From the NCBI RefSeq assembly GCF_024752355.1, contig NZ_JANTHZ010000001.1:930001-994000 (forward strand): DNA of 64,000 nt, given 5' to 3'. Both the position numbers and the translations under genes were made by a program. The notes beneath the pieces were generated by a model. That model did not search any database and was not told where the DNA came from. It was given only the letters and a program-made list of their open reading frames with translations. Source of the stretch: Ancylobacter mangrovi (GTDB lineage: Bacteria > Pseudomonadota > Alphaproteobacteria > Rhizobiales > Xanthobacteraceae). How positions within the stretch are numbered: the first letter of the stretch is position 1; each line of letters starts with the position of its first letter. Below are positions 32,064 through 42,335 of this stretch, in pieces.

Positions 32064-32864
32064 CTATTTGCCTGAGCCGGCCACCGCCTCACCCTCGCGG
32101 GTCAGGTAATAGGCGGCGAGGATGGGCAGGAAGGTCACGAGGATGATCATCACCGCGACCACGTTGGTCACCGGGCGCTGGCGCGGGCGGATCAGCTCGG
32201 ACAGCATCCAGATCGGCAGCGTCGACTGCTGCCCGGCGGTGAAGGTGGTCACGATCACCTCGTCGAAAGAGAGCGCGAAGGCCAGCATGCCGCCGGCCAG
32301 CAGCGCGGTGCCGATGTTCGGCAGCACGACGAGGCGGAAGGTCTGGAAGGCGTCGGCGCCGAGGTCCATCGAGGCCTCGATCAGCGAGGGCGAGAGCCGG
32401 CGCAGCCGCGCCACCGCGTTGTTGTAGACGACGACGATGCAGAAGGTGGCGTGGCCGATGACGATGGTCCAGAACGAGAACGGGATCTCCATCAGCCCGA
32501 ACGCCTGGCGCAGCGCGATGCCGGTGACGATGCCCGGCAGCGCGATCGGCAGCACCAGCAGCAGCGAGATTGGCTCGCGCCCGAAGAACTTCGCCCGCGC
32601 CAGCGCCCCGGCCGCCAGCGTGCCGAGCACCAGCGCCAGCGCCGTCGCCGCCACCGCGACCTTGAGCGAGAGGCCGATCGCCGCCCAGATGTCGGCGCGG
32701 TCCCACACCACGGCGAACCATTTCAGCGTGTAGCCGGGCGGGGGAAAGGCGTAGCTGCGCTCTTCCGTGGTGAAGCAGTAGAGCAGGATGAAGATCAGCG
32801 GCACGTGCAGGAAGGCGAGCCCGCCCAGCGCCGCGGCCTTGAGGGGGAGCGAGGCGCGGGTCAT
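32064..32864 (-). CDS. Polyamine-type ABC transporter permease (YdcV/PotC-like)
   Basis: Encodes 266 residues with six membrane spans and the inner-membrane permease EAA loop ([26 protein letters not shown]), coupling to the ATPase. It follows the other permease by 33 bp in an operon matching ydcSTUVW. The [13 protein letters not shown] near the N-terminus is typical of PotC-type permeases. Confidence 0.92.
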   Translation of the reverse strand: MTRASLPLKAAALGGLAFLHVPLIFILLYCFTTEERSYAFPPPGYTLKWFAVVWDRADIWAAIGLSLKVAVAATALALVLGTLAAGALARAKFFGREPISLLLVLPIALPGIVTGIALRQAFGLMEIPFSFWTIVIGHATFCIVVVYNNAVARLRRLSPSLIEASMDLGADAFQTFRLVVLPNIGTALLAGGMLAFALSFDEVIVTTFTAGQQSTLPIWMLSELIRPRQRPVTNVVAVMIILVTFLPILAAYYLTREGEAVAGSGK

Positions 32865-32897
32865 CGCGCGGCGCTCCGCGTTGCGGACGGGCGAGGA

Positions 32898-33875
32898 TCA
32901 CAGCGCATCGAACGCCCCCGTGCGCCGGGCGATGGTCAGGAACAGCGCCATGACGAGGATCGGCACCAGCGAGAAGGCGGCGGCGAGCGGGATGTTCCCC
33001 GCCGTGCCCTGCAGCGTGTAGACCGCCTGCCCCAGCACCAGCGCCGAGGTGCCGATGATCTGCGGCACGATGTAGTCGCCGAGCGTCAACGAGAAGGTGA
33101 AGATCGCCCCCGCCACCACGCCGGGCATGGCGAGCGGCAGGATCACGGTGCGGAACACCAGCCCCGGCGAGGCGCCGAGGTCCCCCGCCGCCTCGATCAG
33201 GTGCGGGGGCACCCGCTCCAGCGCCGCCTGGATCGGCAGGATCATGAAGGGCAGCCAGAGATAGGTGAATGTCAGCACCATGCCGGTATAGCTGACCGAG
33301 AGCGAGGGCCCGCCGACCACCGGCAGAGCCAGCCAGGCGTCGAGCGCGCCCCCGAGCCCGAGCCGGCCGGCGAACCAGCCGATCGCGCCCTCCTTGGCGA
33401 GCAGCAGCTTCCAGCCATAGACCTTGACGAGGTAGCTCGACCACAGCGGCATCATCACCGCGAGATAGAACCCCGCCTTCACCTTCGGCCCGGCATAGCG
33501 CGCGGCGTAATAGGCGATGGGAAAGGCCAGCACCGCGCACAGCGCCGTCACCGCCGCGGCCACCAGCACGGTGCGCCGGACGATGTCGAAATTGGCGGGC
33601 CGGAACAGCTCGATCAGCGTCGCCGTGGTCGGCTCGCGCACGATCATCCCGGAGAACGGGTCGATCGAGAAGATCGACTGGGCGAGGAACACGAACAGGC
33701 TGCCGAGATAGATCAGCCCCAGCCACAGCAGCGGCGGGGTCAGCAGCAGCAGGGTGAGCAGCCGGCCGTGGCGCGTCAGCGCGTCGGAGAGGCGCCGGCC
33801 GATCCCCTCGCGCGGCGCAGGCAGGTCGAAGCCGGCGGGGTTCATGGCTCCAGGGCTCGTGGCGCCAAAGCTCAT
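32898..33875 (-). CDS. Polyamine-type ABC transporter permease (YdcU/PotB-like)
   Basis: Encodes 325 residues with six predicted membrane helices and an EAA loop (LIEAAGDLGASPGLVFRTVILPLAMPG). The N-terminal 30 residues are hydrophilic and Pro-rich. Its start overlaps the ATPase stop by 4 bp (ATGA). With the YdcV-like protein it forms the heterodimeric channel. Confidence 0.92.
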   Translation of the reverse strand: MSFGATSPGAMNPAGFDLPAPREGIGRRLSDALTRHGRLLTLLLLTPPLLWLGLIYLGSLFVFLAQSIFSIDPFSGMIVREPTTATLIELFRPANFDIVRRTVLVAAAVTALCAVLAFPIAYYAARYAGPKVKAGFYLAVMMPLWSSYLVKVYGWKLLLAKEGAIGWFAGRLGLGGALDAWLALPVVGGPSLSVSYTGMVLTFTYLWLPFMILPIQAALERVPPHLIEAAGDLGASPGLVFRTVILPLAMPGVVAGAIFTFSLTLGDYIVPQIIGTSALVLGQAVYTLQGTAGNIPLAAAFSLVPILVMALFLTIARRTGAFDAL

Positions 33876-34915
33876 GGCTCGCCCTCCATCGGCTGCAGCG
33901 CACCCGCCGGCACGGCGAGCCGCACCGCCTGCCCGAGCGCGACCGTGCCCGCCCCGGCCGGCACCGCGACGACGAGGGCGAGCCCGCGCGCGTCACGCAC
34001 CGCCACCCGGCGCACCGGGCCCTGATAGGAGACGTCGGTAACGCTCGCCTCGACCACGCCCGTCCCCTCGGGCGCCGGCGCGCCGGGGGCGAGCAGCACG
34101 ATCTTCTCCGGCCGCAGGCTCGAGACCCGCGCCGCCCCGCCCAGCGCCGCCGCCTGCGCCGGCTCCAGCACGTTGGCCGAGCCGACGAAGCCGGCGACGA
34201 AGCGGGTCGCCGGGCGCTCATAGACCTCCTCGGGCGGGCCGACCTGCACGATCCGTCCCTCGTTGAACACCGCCACCCGGTCGGCCATGGAGAGCGCCTC
34301 GCCCTGGTCGTGGGTGACGAACACGAAGGTGAGGCCGAGCGCGCGCTGCAGCCCCTTCAGCTCGCTCTGCATCTCCTCGCGCAGCTTGAGGTCGAGCGCG
34401 CCGAGCGGCTCGTCGAGCAGCAGCACCTTGGGCCGCACCACCAGCGCGCGGGCGAGCGCGACCCGCTGGCGCTGGCCGCCGGAGAGCTGCGCCGGCCGGC
34501 GCGTCTCCATGCCCGCCAGCTTGACGAGGGCCAGCGCCTCGCGCGCCAGCCGCGCCCTCTCGGCGCGGGCAACGCCGCGCACGCGCAGGCCATAGGCGAC
34601 GTTGTCGCCGACCGAGAGGTGCGGGAACAGCGCGTAGTCCTGGAACACGGTATTGACCGCCCGCCGGTAGGGCGGCAGGCCCTCCACCGTCTCGCCGAAG
34701 ATCTCGATATGGCCGGCATCGGGCTGCTCGAAGCCGGCGATCAGCCTCAGGCAGGTCGTCTTGCCCGAGCCGGAAGGGCCGAGCATGGCGAAGAACTCGC
34801 CCGGCGCGATCGACAGGTCCACCCCGTCCACCGCCCGGATCGCCCCGAAATGGCGCGCCACGCCCTGGAAGCGGACGGCGGGGGTGGCGGGGACGGTGTC
34901 GAGCGTGGCGTGCAT
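33872..34915 (-). CDS. Polyamine-type ABC transporter ATP-binding protein (YdcT/PotA-like)
   Basis: Encodes 347 residues from the ATG giving MHATLDTVP; a longer frame upstream lacks conservation. Walker A is LGPSGSGKTTCLRLIAG, the signature LSGGQRQRVALARAL, Walker B VLLLDEPLGALD, and the switch His is in FVTHDQGEA. A C-terminal TOBE-like regulatory domain follows (from about residue 250, with SLRPEKIVLL). It energises uptake by the adjacent permeases. Confidence 0.93.
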   Translation of the reverse strand: MHATLDTVPATPAVRFQGVARHFGAIRAVDGVDLSIAPGEFFAMLGPSGSGKTTCLRLIAGFEQPDAGHIEIFGETVEGLPPYRRAVNTVFQDYALFPHLSVGDNVAYGLRVRGVARAERARLAREALALVKLAGMETRRPAQLSGGQRQRVALARALVVRPKVLLLDEPLGALDLKLREEMQSELKGLQRALGLTFVFVTHDQGEALSMADRVAVFNEGRIVQVGPPEEVYERPATRFVAGFVGSANVLEPAQAAALGGAARVSSLRPEKIVLLAPGAPAPEGTGVVEASVTDVSYQGPVRRVAVRDARGLALVVAVPAGAGTVALGQAVRLAVPAGALQPMEGEP

Positions 34916-35065
34916 GGGCGGGACGGCTTTCTGCGGGCGGCGGGCCGCGCCGCGGACGGCGCCCAACCGGACGGCCCTCGTGACGCGGCGCCGGACGGGA
35001 TGGCGCGCGGATATCTTCCGGCGGGACGGGCGGCGGCGCGGCCACCCGTCAGGCAGGGGCTGGCC

Positions 35066-36241
35066 TCAGCGCCCGCCCAGCACGGCGATGTAGTCCGACA
35101 CCCAGCGGTAATAGGGCACGCAGCCCGCCTCCTGGGTCGGGCACTTCGCCACCGGCGTGCGCCAGAAGTGGATCTTCTCGAAATCGTCCATGCCGTTGGT
35201 CTTGCACCCCTCGGCGCCGAGCAGCTCGTTGCCCTTGCAGGCGGCGGGGACCGAGGGCACCGAGCCGAACCAGGAGGCGAGGTCGCCCTGCACCTTGGGA
35301 TCGAGCGAGTGCTGCATCCACTTATAGGCGCAGTTCGGGTGCGGGGCGTCGACATGCATCATGGTGGTGTCGGCCCACCCCGTCGCGCCCTCCTCGGGAA
35401 TGGTGGAGGCGACGGGCTGCTTCTGGCTGATCAGCAGGTTCACCTGGAACGGCCAGGAGGAGGAGGCGACGACGCCCTCATTGGTGAAGTCGTCGACCTG
35501 GATCATGGCGTCGTGCCAGTAGCGCTGGACGATCTTGCGCTGCCCGCGCAGCAGGTCGAGCGCCGCCTTGTACTGCTCCTCGTTGAGCTCGTACGGGTCC
35601 TTGATGCCGAGCTCGGGCTTGTGCGCCATCAGGTAGAGCGCAGCGTCGGCGATGTAGATCGGCCCGTCGAAGGCCTGCACCCGGCCCTTGTTGGACTTGC
35701 CGTCCGGCAGGGTCTGCTCCTCGAACACCACGCTCCAGCTCTTGGGCGCCGCGCCCTTGAAGGCCTCGGTGTTGTACATCAGCACGTTGGAGCCCCACTG
35801 GTAGGGCACGCCGTAATGCACCCCGTCCACCGTGTGCCAGGGCGCGTTCTGCAGGCGCTCGTCGACGCTGGACCAGCTCGGAATCAGCTTGGTGTTGATC
35901 GGCGCCACCCGCTTGCCGGCGATGAGGCGCAGCGAGGCGTCGCCGCTCGCGGTCACGAGGTCGAAGCCGCCCTCGTTCATCAGCGCCACCATCTCGTCCG
36001 AGGTGCCGGCGGTCTTCACATTGACCTTGCAGCCGGTGTCCTTCTCGAAGCTGGAGACCCAGTCATAGGCCTTGTCGGTCTCGCCGCGCTCGATGTAGCC
36101 GGGCCAGGCGACGATATCGACCTGCCCCTCGCCCTTGCCGAGCTCGGTCATCTCGGCGGCGAGGACGGGCTGGACGATGAGCGACGCGCAGGCGGCGAGC
36201 GCCGGCAGATGCAGATAACGGGTGACACGCGACGTCGGCAT
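35066..36241 (-). CDS. Polyamine-type ABC transporter substrate-binding protein (YdcS/PotD-like)
   Basis: Encodes 391 residues with a cleavable signal peptide (HLPALAACASLIVQPVLAAEM), then a type II periplasmic-binding fold. The region GQVDIVAWPGYIERG begins the mature domain, and GGFDLVTASGDASLRLIAGKRVAPIN and YQWGSNVLMYNTEAFKG are characteristic of the YdcS/PotD group. Several Cys in the C-terminal third could form disulfides. It is the first gene of the operon, 150 bp upstream of the ATPase start. Confidence 0.92.
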   Translation of the reverse strand: MPTSRVTRYLHLPALAACASLIVQPVLAAEMTELGKGEGQVDIVAWPGYIERGETDKAYDWVSSFEKDTGCKVNVKTAGTSDEMVALMNEGGFDLVTASGDASLRLIAGKRVAPINTKLIPSWSSVDERLQNAPWHTVDGVHYGVPYQWGSNVLMYNTEAFKGAAPKSWSVVFEEQTLPDGKSNKGRVQAFDGPIYIADAALYLMAHKPELGIKDPYELNEEQYKAALDLLRGQRKIVQRYWHDAMIQVDDFTNEGVVASSSWPFQVNLLISQKQPVASTIPEEGATGWADTTMMHVDAPHPNCAYKWMQHSLDPKVQGDLASWFGSVPSVPAACKGNELLGAEGCKTNGMDDFEKIHFWRTPVAKCPTQEAGCVPYYRWVSDYIAVLGGR

Positions 36242-36337
36242 GATCGGATTCCCTCTGTCTGCGGGCGCTAGCGGCCCCTTTGGAAGCGAGTGTGCCGCTG
36301 CGTCGGCTGCTTCGCCACACCAAAGAAAAGAACGCAG

Positions 36338-36356
36338 CCATCGGAAAATCCGATGG
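36338..36356. promoter_or_regulatory. Candidate LysR operator before the polyamine operon
   Basis: CCATCGG-AAAAT-CCGATGG is a perfect 7-bp-arm inverted repeat with a T-N11-A core, 97 bp upstream of the substrate-binding protein start and just after the LysR stop codon. It is the probable binding site of that regulator. Confidence 0.55.
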
Positions 36357-36381
36357 AAAGGGGCCGGATCGCTCCCTCCCC

Positions 36382-37293
36382 TTACCTGCCCCGCGCGCCA
36401 TGCCGCGTGGCGGCGACCGAGACGAAGCCGGCCGCGGCGGGCGAGAGCGGCGAGCCGCGCCGCCAGGCGGTCGCCACCTCCACCGCCGGCACCTCGTCGA
36501 CCAGCGCCCGCGCCTCGATCTTGTCGCCCTCCAGCGACCAGGGGCGATAGGTGAGGTCCGGCAGCACCGCGACCCCCGCCCCGGTCGCCACCAGCGAGCG
36601 CACCGCCTCCACCGAGCGGGTGCGGAAGGCGACCGGCGGGCGGATGCCGAGCCGGCGCCACACCACCTGCGAGGCCTCGGCGATCTCGTCGATGGTCAGC
36701 AGCACATGCGGCTCGCCGGCGAGGTCGGTCAGGCTCACCCGCTCCTCGGCGAGCGCGCGGTGGCCGAGCGGCATCCACACCCGATAGGGCGAGACCTCGA
36801 CCGATTCGGTGTGCAGCGCCGCGGAGCGCCGGCCCGGCGGCAGCACCATCACCGCCACATCCAGTTCGCCGCCCACCAGCAGGTGCTCCAGATAGTCCGC
36901 CGCGTCCTCCACCGCCTCCACCGCGATGCCGGGAAAGGCGCGGGAGAAGCGCGCCAGCAGGTCGGCATAGACATAGCCCGCCACCAGCGGCGTCACCCCG
37001 ACCGACAGCCGCCCCTCCGGCGCGCTCGCCTGCGGCCCGGCGAGCGAGCGGCGCGCATCGGCCACGTCGCCGAGGATCTTGCGGGCGTGGCGCAGGAAAT
37101 GGTGGCCCTTCAGCGTCAGGTCGGCCCCGCGCGCATGGCGCTCCAGCAGCCGGAAGCCGAGGTCGAGCTCCAGCTCGCGCAGCGCCTCGGTCACTGTCGA
37201 CTGCGAGATGGAAAGCGTATGCGCGGCCGAGGACACCGAGCCGTTCTCGGCCACGGCGACGAAATACTGGAGCTGGCGCAGCGAGAAGGCCAT
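36382..37293 (-). CDS. LysR-family regulator of the polyamine operon
   Basis: Encodes 303 residues: a winged helix-turn-helix at residues 3-60 (VSSAAHTLSISQSTVTEALRELE) and a substrate-binding domain of the LysR type. It lies directly upstream of the ydcS-like gene on the same strand with a T-N11-A inverted repeat between them. Hence it probably activates or represses the transporter in response to a polyamine or GABA-type ligand. That ligand is inferred. Confidence 0.88.
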   Translation of the reverse strand: MAFSLRQLQYFVAVAENGSVSSAAHTLSISQSTVTEALRELELDLGFRLLERHARGADLTLKGHHFLRHARKILGDVADARRSLAGPQASAPEGRLSVGVTPLVAGYVYADLLARFSRAFPGIAVEAVEDAADYLEHLLVGGELDVAVMVLPPGRRSAALHTESVEVSPYRVWMPLGHRALAEERVSLTDLAGEPHVLLTIDEIAEASQVVWRRLGIRPPVAFRTRSVEAVRSLVATGAGVAVLPDLTYRPWSLEGDKIEARALVDEVPAVEVATAWRRGSPLSPAAAGFVSVAATRHGARGR

Positions 37294-37392
37294 CGGCGAA
37301 ACCGAAGGGTGACGGAGCTGCCACTATGCCGCCTCGCCCGCGCCGCGCCAAGCGGCTCGCGGGGCGCCAGGCCGCGTCCCCTCGCCCCTCGC

Positions 37393-38619
37393 CTACCGCG
37401 CGAGCAGGCTCTTCAGCTCGAAGCTCTCGTCGGCCGCTTCCTCGGGCGTCAGGCTCGGCCTTCCCGCCAGCAGGCGGCGCCCGAGCATGTGGTCGGCCGC
37501 CCGGTTCACGCTCTCGATCGCGGTCAGGCGCCGCTCGTGGAAGCGGAACACCGAGAAGCGCCGGCTCGCCGGGTCGCCGCGCAGCACCGCCATGTCGGTC
37601 GGCCCGGAAAGGCCGACGATCTGCAGCTTCAGATCCGCCTGGTCGCTCCAGAACCACGGCACGGCGCAGTAATGCACCGCCTTGCCGGTGAGCCGGGCGG
37701 CGATGCAGCGCGCCTGGTCGACCGCGTTCTGCACCGATTCCAGCCGCGCCATCGCCCCCGCATGCACGCTCGGATAGGCCACCGCGTCGCCGAGCGCGGA
37801 GATGTCGGGGTCGGCGGTCGAGAGTTCCTCGTCGACCACGATGCCGTTGGCGACCTCGAGCCCCGCCTCGGCGGCGAGCTCGACATTGGGCGTCACGCCG
37901 ATGCCGACCAGAACGAGGTCGGCCGGGTGCGCCTGCCCGTCCGTCGCCTCGACATGGGTGACGCGCCCGCCCTCGCCGCCCAGCCCGACCACGCCGGCAC
38001 CGAGCCGCAGCTTGGTGCCCATCGCCTCATGGGCCTCGGCGAAGAAAGCCGACATCTGCGGCGAGACGGCGCGCGCCAGCGGCCGTGCGGCCGCCTCCAG
38101 CACCGTCACCTCATGGCCGAGGGCGCGGGCGACGGCGGCGAATTCGAGCCCGATGAAGCCGGCGCCGACCACCACCACGTGGCGCGCCCCGGCGAGCCCC
38201 GCCTTCAGCGCGTCGGCCTCCGCCCGGGTGCGCAGGTAAAACACGCCGCCGAGCTCGCGCCCGGGCACCGGCAGCGGCCGGTTGCGCGCGCCGGTGGCGA
38301 GCACGAGATGGGCATAGGGCAGGCTCGCCCCACCCTCCAGCAGCAGAAGCCGCTCCTCGCGGTCGATTCCGACGGCGCGCGCCTCGACCCGCGTGATCGC
38401 GTGGTCGGCATAGAAGGCGGCGGGGCGCAGCTCGAGCTGCTCGATCCCCGCCTCGCCCTTTAGATAGGCCTTGGAGAGCGGCGGGCGCTGATAGGGCAGG
38501 CCCGGCTCGTCGCCGACCAGCGTCACCGGCCCGGTAAATCCCATCTCGCGCAGCGAGGCGGCGAGCTGGAAGCCGCCCTGCCCCGCGCCGACGATCACGA
38601 TGCCCGCATCCTCGCTCAT
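37393..38619 (-). CDS. FAD-dependent ferredoxin/rubredoxin reductase-like flavoprotein
   Basis: Encodes 408 residues of the pyridine-nucleotide-disulfide oxidoreductase superfamily, ferredoxin reductase branch (rhodocoxin/putidaredoxin reductase-like). Visible are the FAD dinucleotide motif IVIVGAGQGGFQLAASLREMGF, PYQRPPLSKAYLKGE, the NAD(P)-binding VVVVGAGFIGLEFAAVARALG and the ALGDAVAYPS FAD-2 motif. It lacks the disulfide Cys pair. It would pass electrons from NADH to a ferredoxin, but no ferredoxin or P450 partner is nearby. Its start overlaps the PlsC-like gene's stop. Confidence 0.9.
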   Translation of the reverse strand: MSEDAGIVIVGAGQGGFQLAASLREMGFTGPVTLVGDEPGLPYQRPPLSKAYLKGEAGIEQLELRPAAFYADHAITRVEARAVGIDREERLLLLEGGASLPYAHLVLATGARNRPLPVPGRELGGVFYLRTRAEADALKAGLAGARHVVVVGAGFIGLEFAAVARALGHEVTVLEAAARPLARAVSPQMSAFFAEAHEAMGTKLRLGAGVVGLGGEGGRVTHVEATDGQAHPADLVLVGIGVTPNVELAAEAGLEVANGIVVDEELSTADPDISALGDAVAYPSVHAGAMARLESVQNAVDQARCIAARLTGKAVHYCAVPWFWSDQADLKLQIVGLSGPTDMAVLRGDPASRRFSVFRFHERRLTAIESVNRAADHMLGRRLLAGRPSLTPEEAADESFELKSLLAR

Positions 38620-39347
38620 CGTGCTCCCTCCTCGCCGCGCGCCTGCGCCACCAGCCGGTCGCGCTCGGCATAGATGGCCTGCGTGACCCGGGAGAGGAAC
38701 TCCTCGTCCTTCAGCCCGGGCGGGATCGGCGGCAGGAACGAGACGGTGATCTCACCCGGCCGGATCGCGAAGCTGCGCGCCGGCCAGAACATGCCGGCAT
38801 TGTTCACCATCGGCACCACCGGCAGCCCGAGCGCCTTGTAGAGCAGCACCACGCCGCGCTGGAACGCCGCGCGCTCGTCCACCGCCCGGCGCGTGCCCTC
38901 CGGGAAGATCAGCAGGCTGCGCCCTTCGGCGCTCGCCGCGCGGCCCTCGCGGAACATCTTCTTCATCGCCGCCCCGCCCGCCGCCCGGTCGATGGCGATC
39001 ATCGGCGAGACCTTGAGGAACCAGCCGAACACCGGGATCCGGTAGAGCTCCTCCTTGAGCACGATGGCGACGTCCGGCACCAGCGCGGCGGCGGCGATGG
39101 TCTCGAAGGCGGACTGGTGGTTGGCGACGTAGAGCGCCGGCCCGTCCGGCCGGTTCTCCTCGCCGATGGTGCGGTAGCCGAGGCCGACCAGCCGCAGGAT
39201 CGCCGTCACCCCGCCGACCCAGAAGCGCGAGAAGCGCCGGATCGCCTTCGGCTCGCGCCGCAGCGCGTACCAGGGAATGGACGGCGCCAGCAGCACCGTC
39301 CACAGGACCAGCAGCACGAGAAAGGCGGAGGAGCGCAGGCGGGACAT
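38616..39347 (-). CDS. 1-acyl-glycerol-3-phosphate acyltransferase (PlsC-like)
   Basis: Encodes 243 residues with an N-terminal membrane segment (SAFLVLLVLWTVLLAPSIPWYAL). The acyltransferase motif I reads VANHQSAFET (H-x4-E in place of the common H-x4-D), motif III FPEGTRR, and PVVPMVNNAG the final block. It acylates lysophosphatidate in phospholipid synthesis at the inner membrane. The coupling by ATGA to the flavoprotein gene is probably just genomic compactness. Confidence 0.88.
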   Translation of the reverse strand: MSRLRSSAFLVLLVLWTVLLAPSIPWYALRREPKAIRRFSRFWVGGVTAILRLVGLGYRTIGEENRPDGPALYVANHQSAFETIAAAALVPDVAIVLKEELYRIPVFGWFLKVSPMIAIDRAAGGAAMKKMFREGRAASAEGRSLLIFPEGTRRAVDERAAFQRGVVLLYKALGLPVVPMVNNAGMFWPARSFAIRPGEITVSFLPPIPPGLKDEEFLSRVTQAIYAERDRLVAQARGEEGAR

Positions 39348-39426
39348 CGGCGGACGCGGGACCTCGAACGTATGACGGGCGCGGTCTAGCAGATCGCGCC
39401 CGCCGGCGGGAGGGCCGGTCGGCGCC

Positions 39427-41163
39427 TCACCCCTGCGCCCCTTCCGGCGCCGCCGTCTCGACCAGCGCGAACGTGTCGACGTCGAACATGCCGAAATCGG
39501 TGATCTTCAGGTGCGGGATCACCGGCAGCGGCAGGAAGGCGACCTGCAGGAACGGCTCGGGCAGCACCACGCCGAGCGCCTTCGCCGCCGCCCGCAGCGG
39601 GATCAGTCCGGCATGCACCTCCTCGAACGAGGTCGTCGCCATCAACCCCGCCACCGGCAGGGCGAGTTCGGCCGTGACGGCGCCGTCATTGGCGACCACG
39701 AAGCCGCCCTTCAGCTCGATCAGCCGGTTCACCGCCACCGCCATGTCGAGTTCGTCGGCGCCGACCACGCAGATATTGTGGCTGTCATGGCCGACCGAGG
39801 AGGCGATGGCGCCGCGCTTCATGCCGAAGCCGTGCACGAAGCCGCGCCCGATGTTGCGGTTCTTGCCGTGGCGGGCGACCACGCACACCTTCACCGCGTC
39901 CTTGGCGAGGTCGACCTGCTTCTCGCCGTCCACCACCGGCAGGTCGAGCGTCACGTCCTCGGTGATGATGCGCCCGGGCACGACGCCCATCACCCGGGTC
40001 GCGCTCTCGCTCGCGGGAATGCGGAAATCGTCCGGCTCGACCTTCTCGGCCTTCATCGAGGAAAGGCCCACCGGCTCGACCGTGCCGCGCTCGGCGAACA
40101 GCTCGGCCGTCACCGGCCGCCCGGCCGAGATCACCTGGCGCACGGTGCAGCTCTCGAGGTTCTCCAGCAGCACGATGTCGGCCCGCCGGCCGGGCGCGAT
40201 CAGCCCGCGGTCCTTCAGCCCGAACGCGTTCGCCGCCGACCAGCTCGCCACCCGGTAGACATGGTGCAGCGGCGCGCCGTGGCGGATCGCCTCGCGGATC
40301 ATGTAGTCGAGATGGCCCTCCTCGGCAATGTCGAGCGGGTTGCGGTCGTCGGTGCAGAAGGCGAGGAAGGCGGAGGTGTCGGCGGTGATGAGCGGGATCA
40401 GCGCGTGCAGGTCCTTGGAGACCGAGCCCTCGCGGATCAGCACCGTCATGCCCTTCATCAGCTTCTCGCGCGCCTCGGCGAGCGCGGTCGCCTCGTGCTC
40501 GGTGCGGATGCCGGCGGCGATGTAGCCGTTGAGGTCGCGCCCCTTCAGCAGCGGGCAGTGCCCGTCAATGTGCCCGTCCGAGAAGGCGGAGAGCTTGGCG
40601 AGGCACCCCTCGTCCTTGAACAGCACGCCGGGGAAGTTCATGAACTCGGCGAGCCCGATCCCGCTCGGATGGCCGCGCAGCGCGATGAGGTCGGCGGCGG
40701 TCAGCTCCGCCCCGGCGGTCTCGAACGCGGTCGCCGGCACGCAGGAGGAGAGCTGCACCCGAAGGTCCATCAGCGTGTGCTCGGCGCAGCGCTGGAAGTA
40801 GCGAATGCCCTCGACTCCCAGCACGTTGGCGATCTCGTGCGGATCGCAGATCGCCGTCGTCACCCCGCGCGGCAGCACGCAGCGGTCGAACTCGAGCGGC
40901 GTCACCAGCGAGGATTCGACGTGCAGATGGGTGTCGATGAAGCCCGGCACCGCGAACAGCCCGGTTCCGTCGATCTGCCGCGCGCCCTCGTAGCTGTCAT
41001 AAGTGCCGACGATGCGGTCGCCGACGATGGCGATGTCGGTCTGGGTGATGGTGCCGGTGATGACGTCGAGCAGCCGCACCCCCTTGATCACCAGGTCGGC
41101 GGGCACCACCCCGCGTCCGGCGTCGATGAAATGGCCGATCTCGGCGGGCGTCAGCGTGCTCAT
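39427..41163 (-). CDS. ade: Adenine deaminase
   Basis: Encodes 578 residues, full length for Ade-type adenine deaminases of the amidohydrolase superfamily. Metal site elements are [28 protein letters not shown] and the later HIDGHCPLL, with a C-terminal substrate domain ([24 protein letters not shown] and [21 protein letters not shown]). It converts adenine to hypoxanthine and ammonia. It is followed 48 bp upstream by the aldo/keto reductase gene, possibly the same transcript. Confidence 0.94.
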   Translation of the reverse strand: MSTLTPAEIGHFIDAGRGVVPADLVIKGVRLLDVITGTITQTDIAIVGDRIVGTYDSYEGARQIDGTGLFAVPGFIDTHLHVESSLVTPLEFDRCVLPRGVTTAICDPHEIANVLGVEGIRYFQRCAEHTLMDLRVQLSSCVPATAFETAGAELTAADLIALRGHPSGIGLAEFMNFPGVLFKDEGCLAKLSAFSDGHIDGHCPLLKGRDLNGYIAAGIRTEHEATALAEAREKLMKGMTVLIREGSVSKDLHALIPLITADTSAFLAFCTDDRNPLDIAEEGHLDYMIREAIRHGAPLHHVYRVASWSAANAFGLKDRGLIAPGRRADIVLLENLESCTVRQVISAGRPVTAELFAERGTVEPVGLSSMKAEKVEPDDFRIPASESATRVMGVVPGRIITEDVTLDLPVVDGEKQVDLAKDAVKVCVVARHGKNRNIGRGFVHGFGMKRGAIASSVGHDSHNICVVGADELDMAVAVNRLIELKGGFVVANDGAVTAELALPVAGLMATTSFEEVHAGLIPLRAAAKALGVVLPEPFLQVAFLPLPVIPHLKITDFGMFDVDTFALVETAAPEGAQG

Positions 41164-41211
41164 CGGCTCATCTCCTCTCGCCTCGTTTTTGTCGGGCCCG
41201 GGCCGGGCCGA

Positions 41212-42171
41212 TCATGCCTTCCAGGCGCTCGCGGCGTCGAGCTTGGCGATCTCGCCGGAGGTCAGGTTCAGCTCGGCCGCCGCCAGCAATTCGCCGAGCT
41301 GCTCGACCTTCGAGGCGCTGGCGATCGGGGCGGTGATGCTCGGGCGGGCGATGATCCAGGCCAGCGCCACGCTGGTCGGGCTCGCCTGATGCGCCGCCGC
41401 CACCTCGTCGAGCGCGGCGAGGATCGCCCGGCCCTTGTCGTTGAGATATTTGTCGACCGCGCCCCTGCCGCGCGGGCTCTTGCCGGCATCCGCGGGCGCG
41501 CGGTACTTGCCGGTCAGGAAGCCGGCGGCGAGCGAGAAATAGGTGATCACACCCAGCGAGTTGCGGCTGCACAGCGGCTCCAGCTCGGCCTCGTAGCCGG
41601 CGCGCTCGCACAGGTTATATTCCGGCTGCAGCGTCTCGTAGCGCGGCAGCTTCTCGCGCGCGGCCACCGCCAGCGCCTCGAACAGCCGCGAGGCGGAGAG
41701 GTTGGAGGCGCCGATCACCCGCACCTTGCCGGCCTGGATCAGCTCCTCATAGGCGCCCAGCACCTCCTCGAACGGCGTGTCCGGGTCGTCCCAGTGCGAC
41801 TGGTAGAGGTCGATATAGTCGGTCTGAAGCCGGCTCAGCGACGCCTCGACCGCGCTTTTTATGTAGTCCGGCTTCAGGCACACCTTGCCGCGCCCCATGT
41901 CGGCGCCGACCTTGGTGGCGATGACGAGGCTGGCGCGATTGCCGCGCGCCTTCATCCACCTGCCGATCACGGCCTCGGATTCGCCGCCCTGGTGGCCGTC
42001 CACCCAGCGCGAATAGACGTCCGCGGTGTCGATGAAGTTGAACCCCGCCTCGACCAGCGCGTCGAGCAGGCGGAACGAGGTCGCCTCGTCCGCAGTCCAG
42101 CCGAACACGTTGCCGCCGAAGCACAGCGGGGGGACGAGGATATCGGAGCGGCCGAGCCGTCGCAGTGCCAT
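41212..42171 (-). CDS. Aldo/keto reductase
   Basis: Encodes 319 residues with the AKR barrel: FIDTADVYSRW, the catalytic Lys region ATKVGADMG and the substrate His region YQSHWDDPDTP, plus KVRVIGASNLSA. Enzymes of this subgroup reduce aldehydes with NADPH; substrate unknown. It starts 164 bp from the DeoR regulator. Confidence 0.88.
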   Translation of the reverse strand: MALRRLGRSDILVPPLCFGGNVFGWTADEATSFRLLDALVEAGFNFIDTADVYSRWVDGHQGGESEAVIGRWMKARGNRASLVIATKVGADMGRGKVCLKPDYIKSAVEASLSRLQTDYIDLYQSHWDDPDTPFEEVLGAYEELIQAGKVRVIGASNLSASRLFEALAVAAREKLPRYETLQPEYNLCERAGYEAELEPLCSRNSLGVITYFSLAAGFLTGKYRAPADAGKSPRGRGAVDKYLNDKGRAILAALDEVAAAHQASPTSVALAWIIARPSITAPIASASKVEQLGELLAAAELNLTSGEIAKLDAASAWKA

Positions 42172-42335
42172 GTGCGTTCCTCCTGCTTCGCGGGGGCGCC
42201 AGTCTAGGCCAGCCGGCGCCGGCTGCTAACCACCCCAGTGTTGTACCTTCGCCGGATCACGCCACGACGAAACCGCCACCGGACGAAGACCTTACGAAGG
42301 GTCATCGCGGCGCGGGCGCGCCCGTCGGCCCGGCG

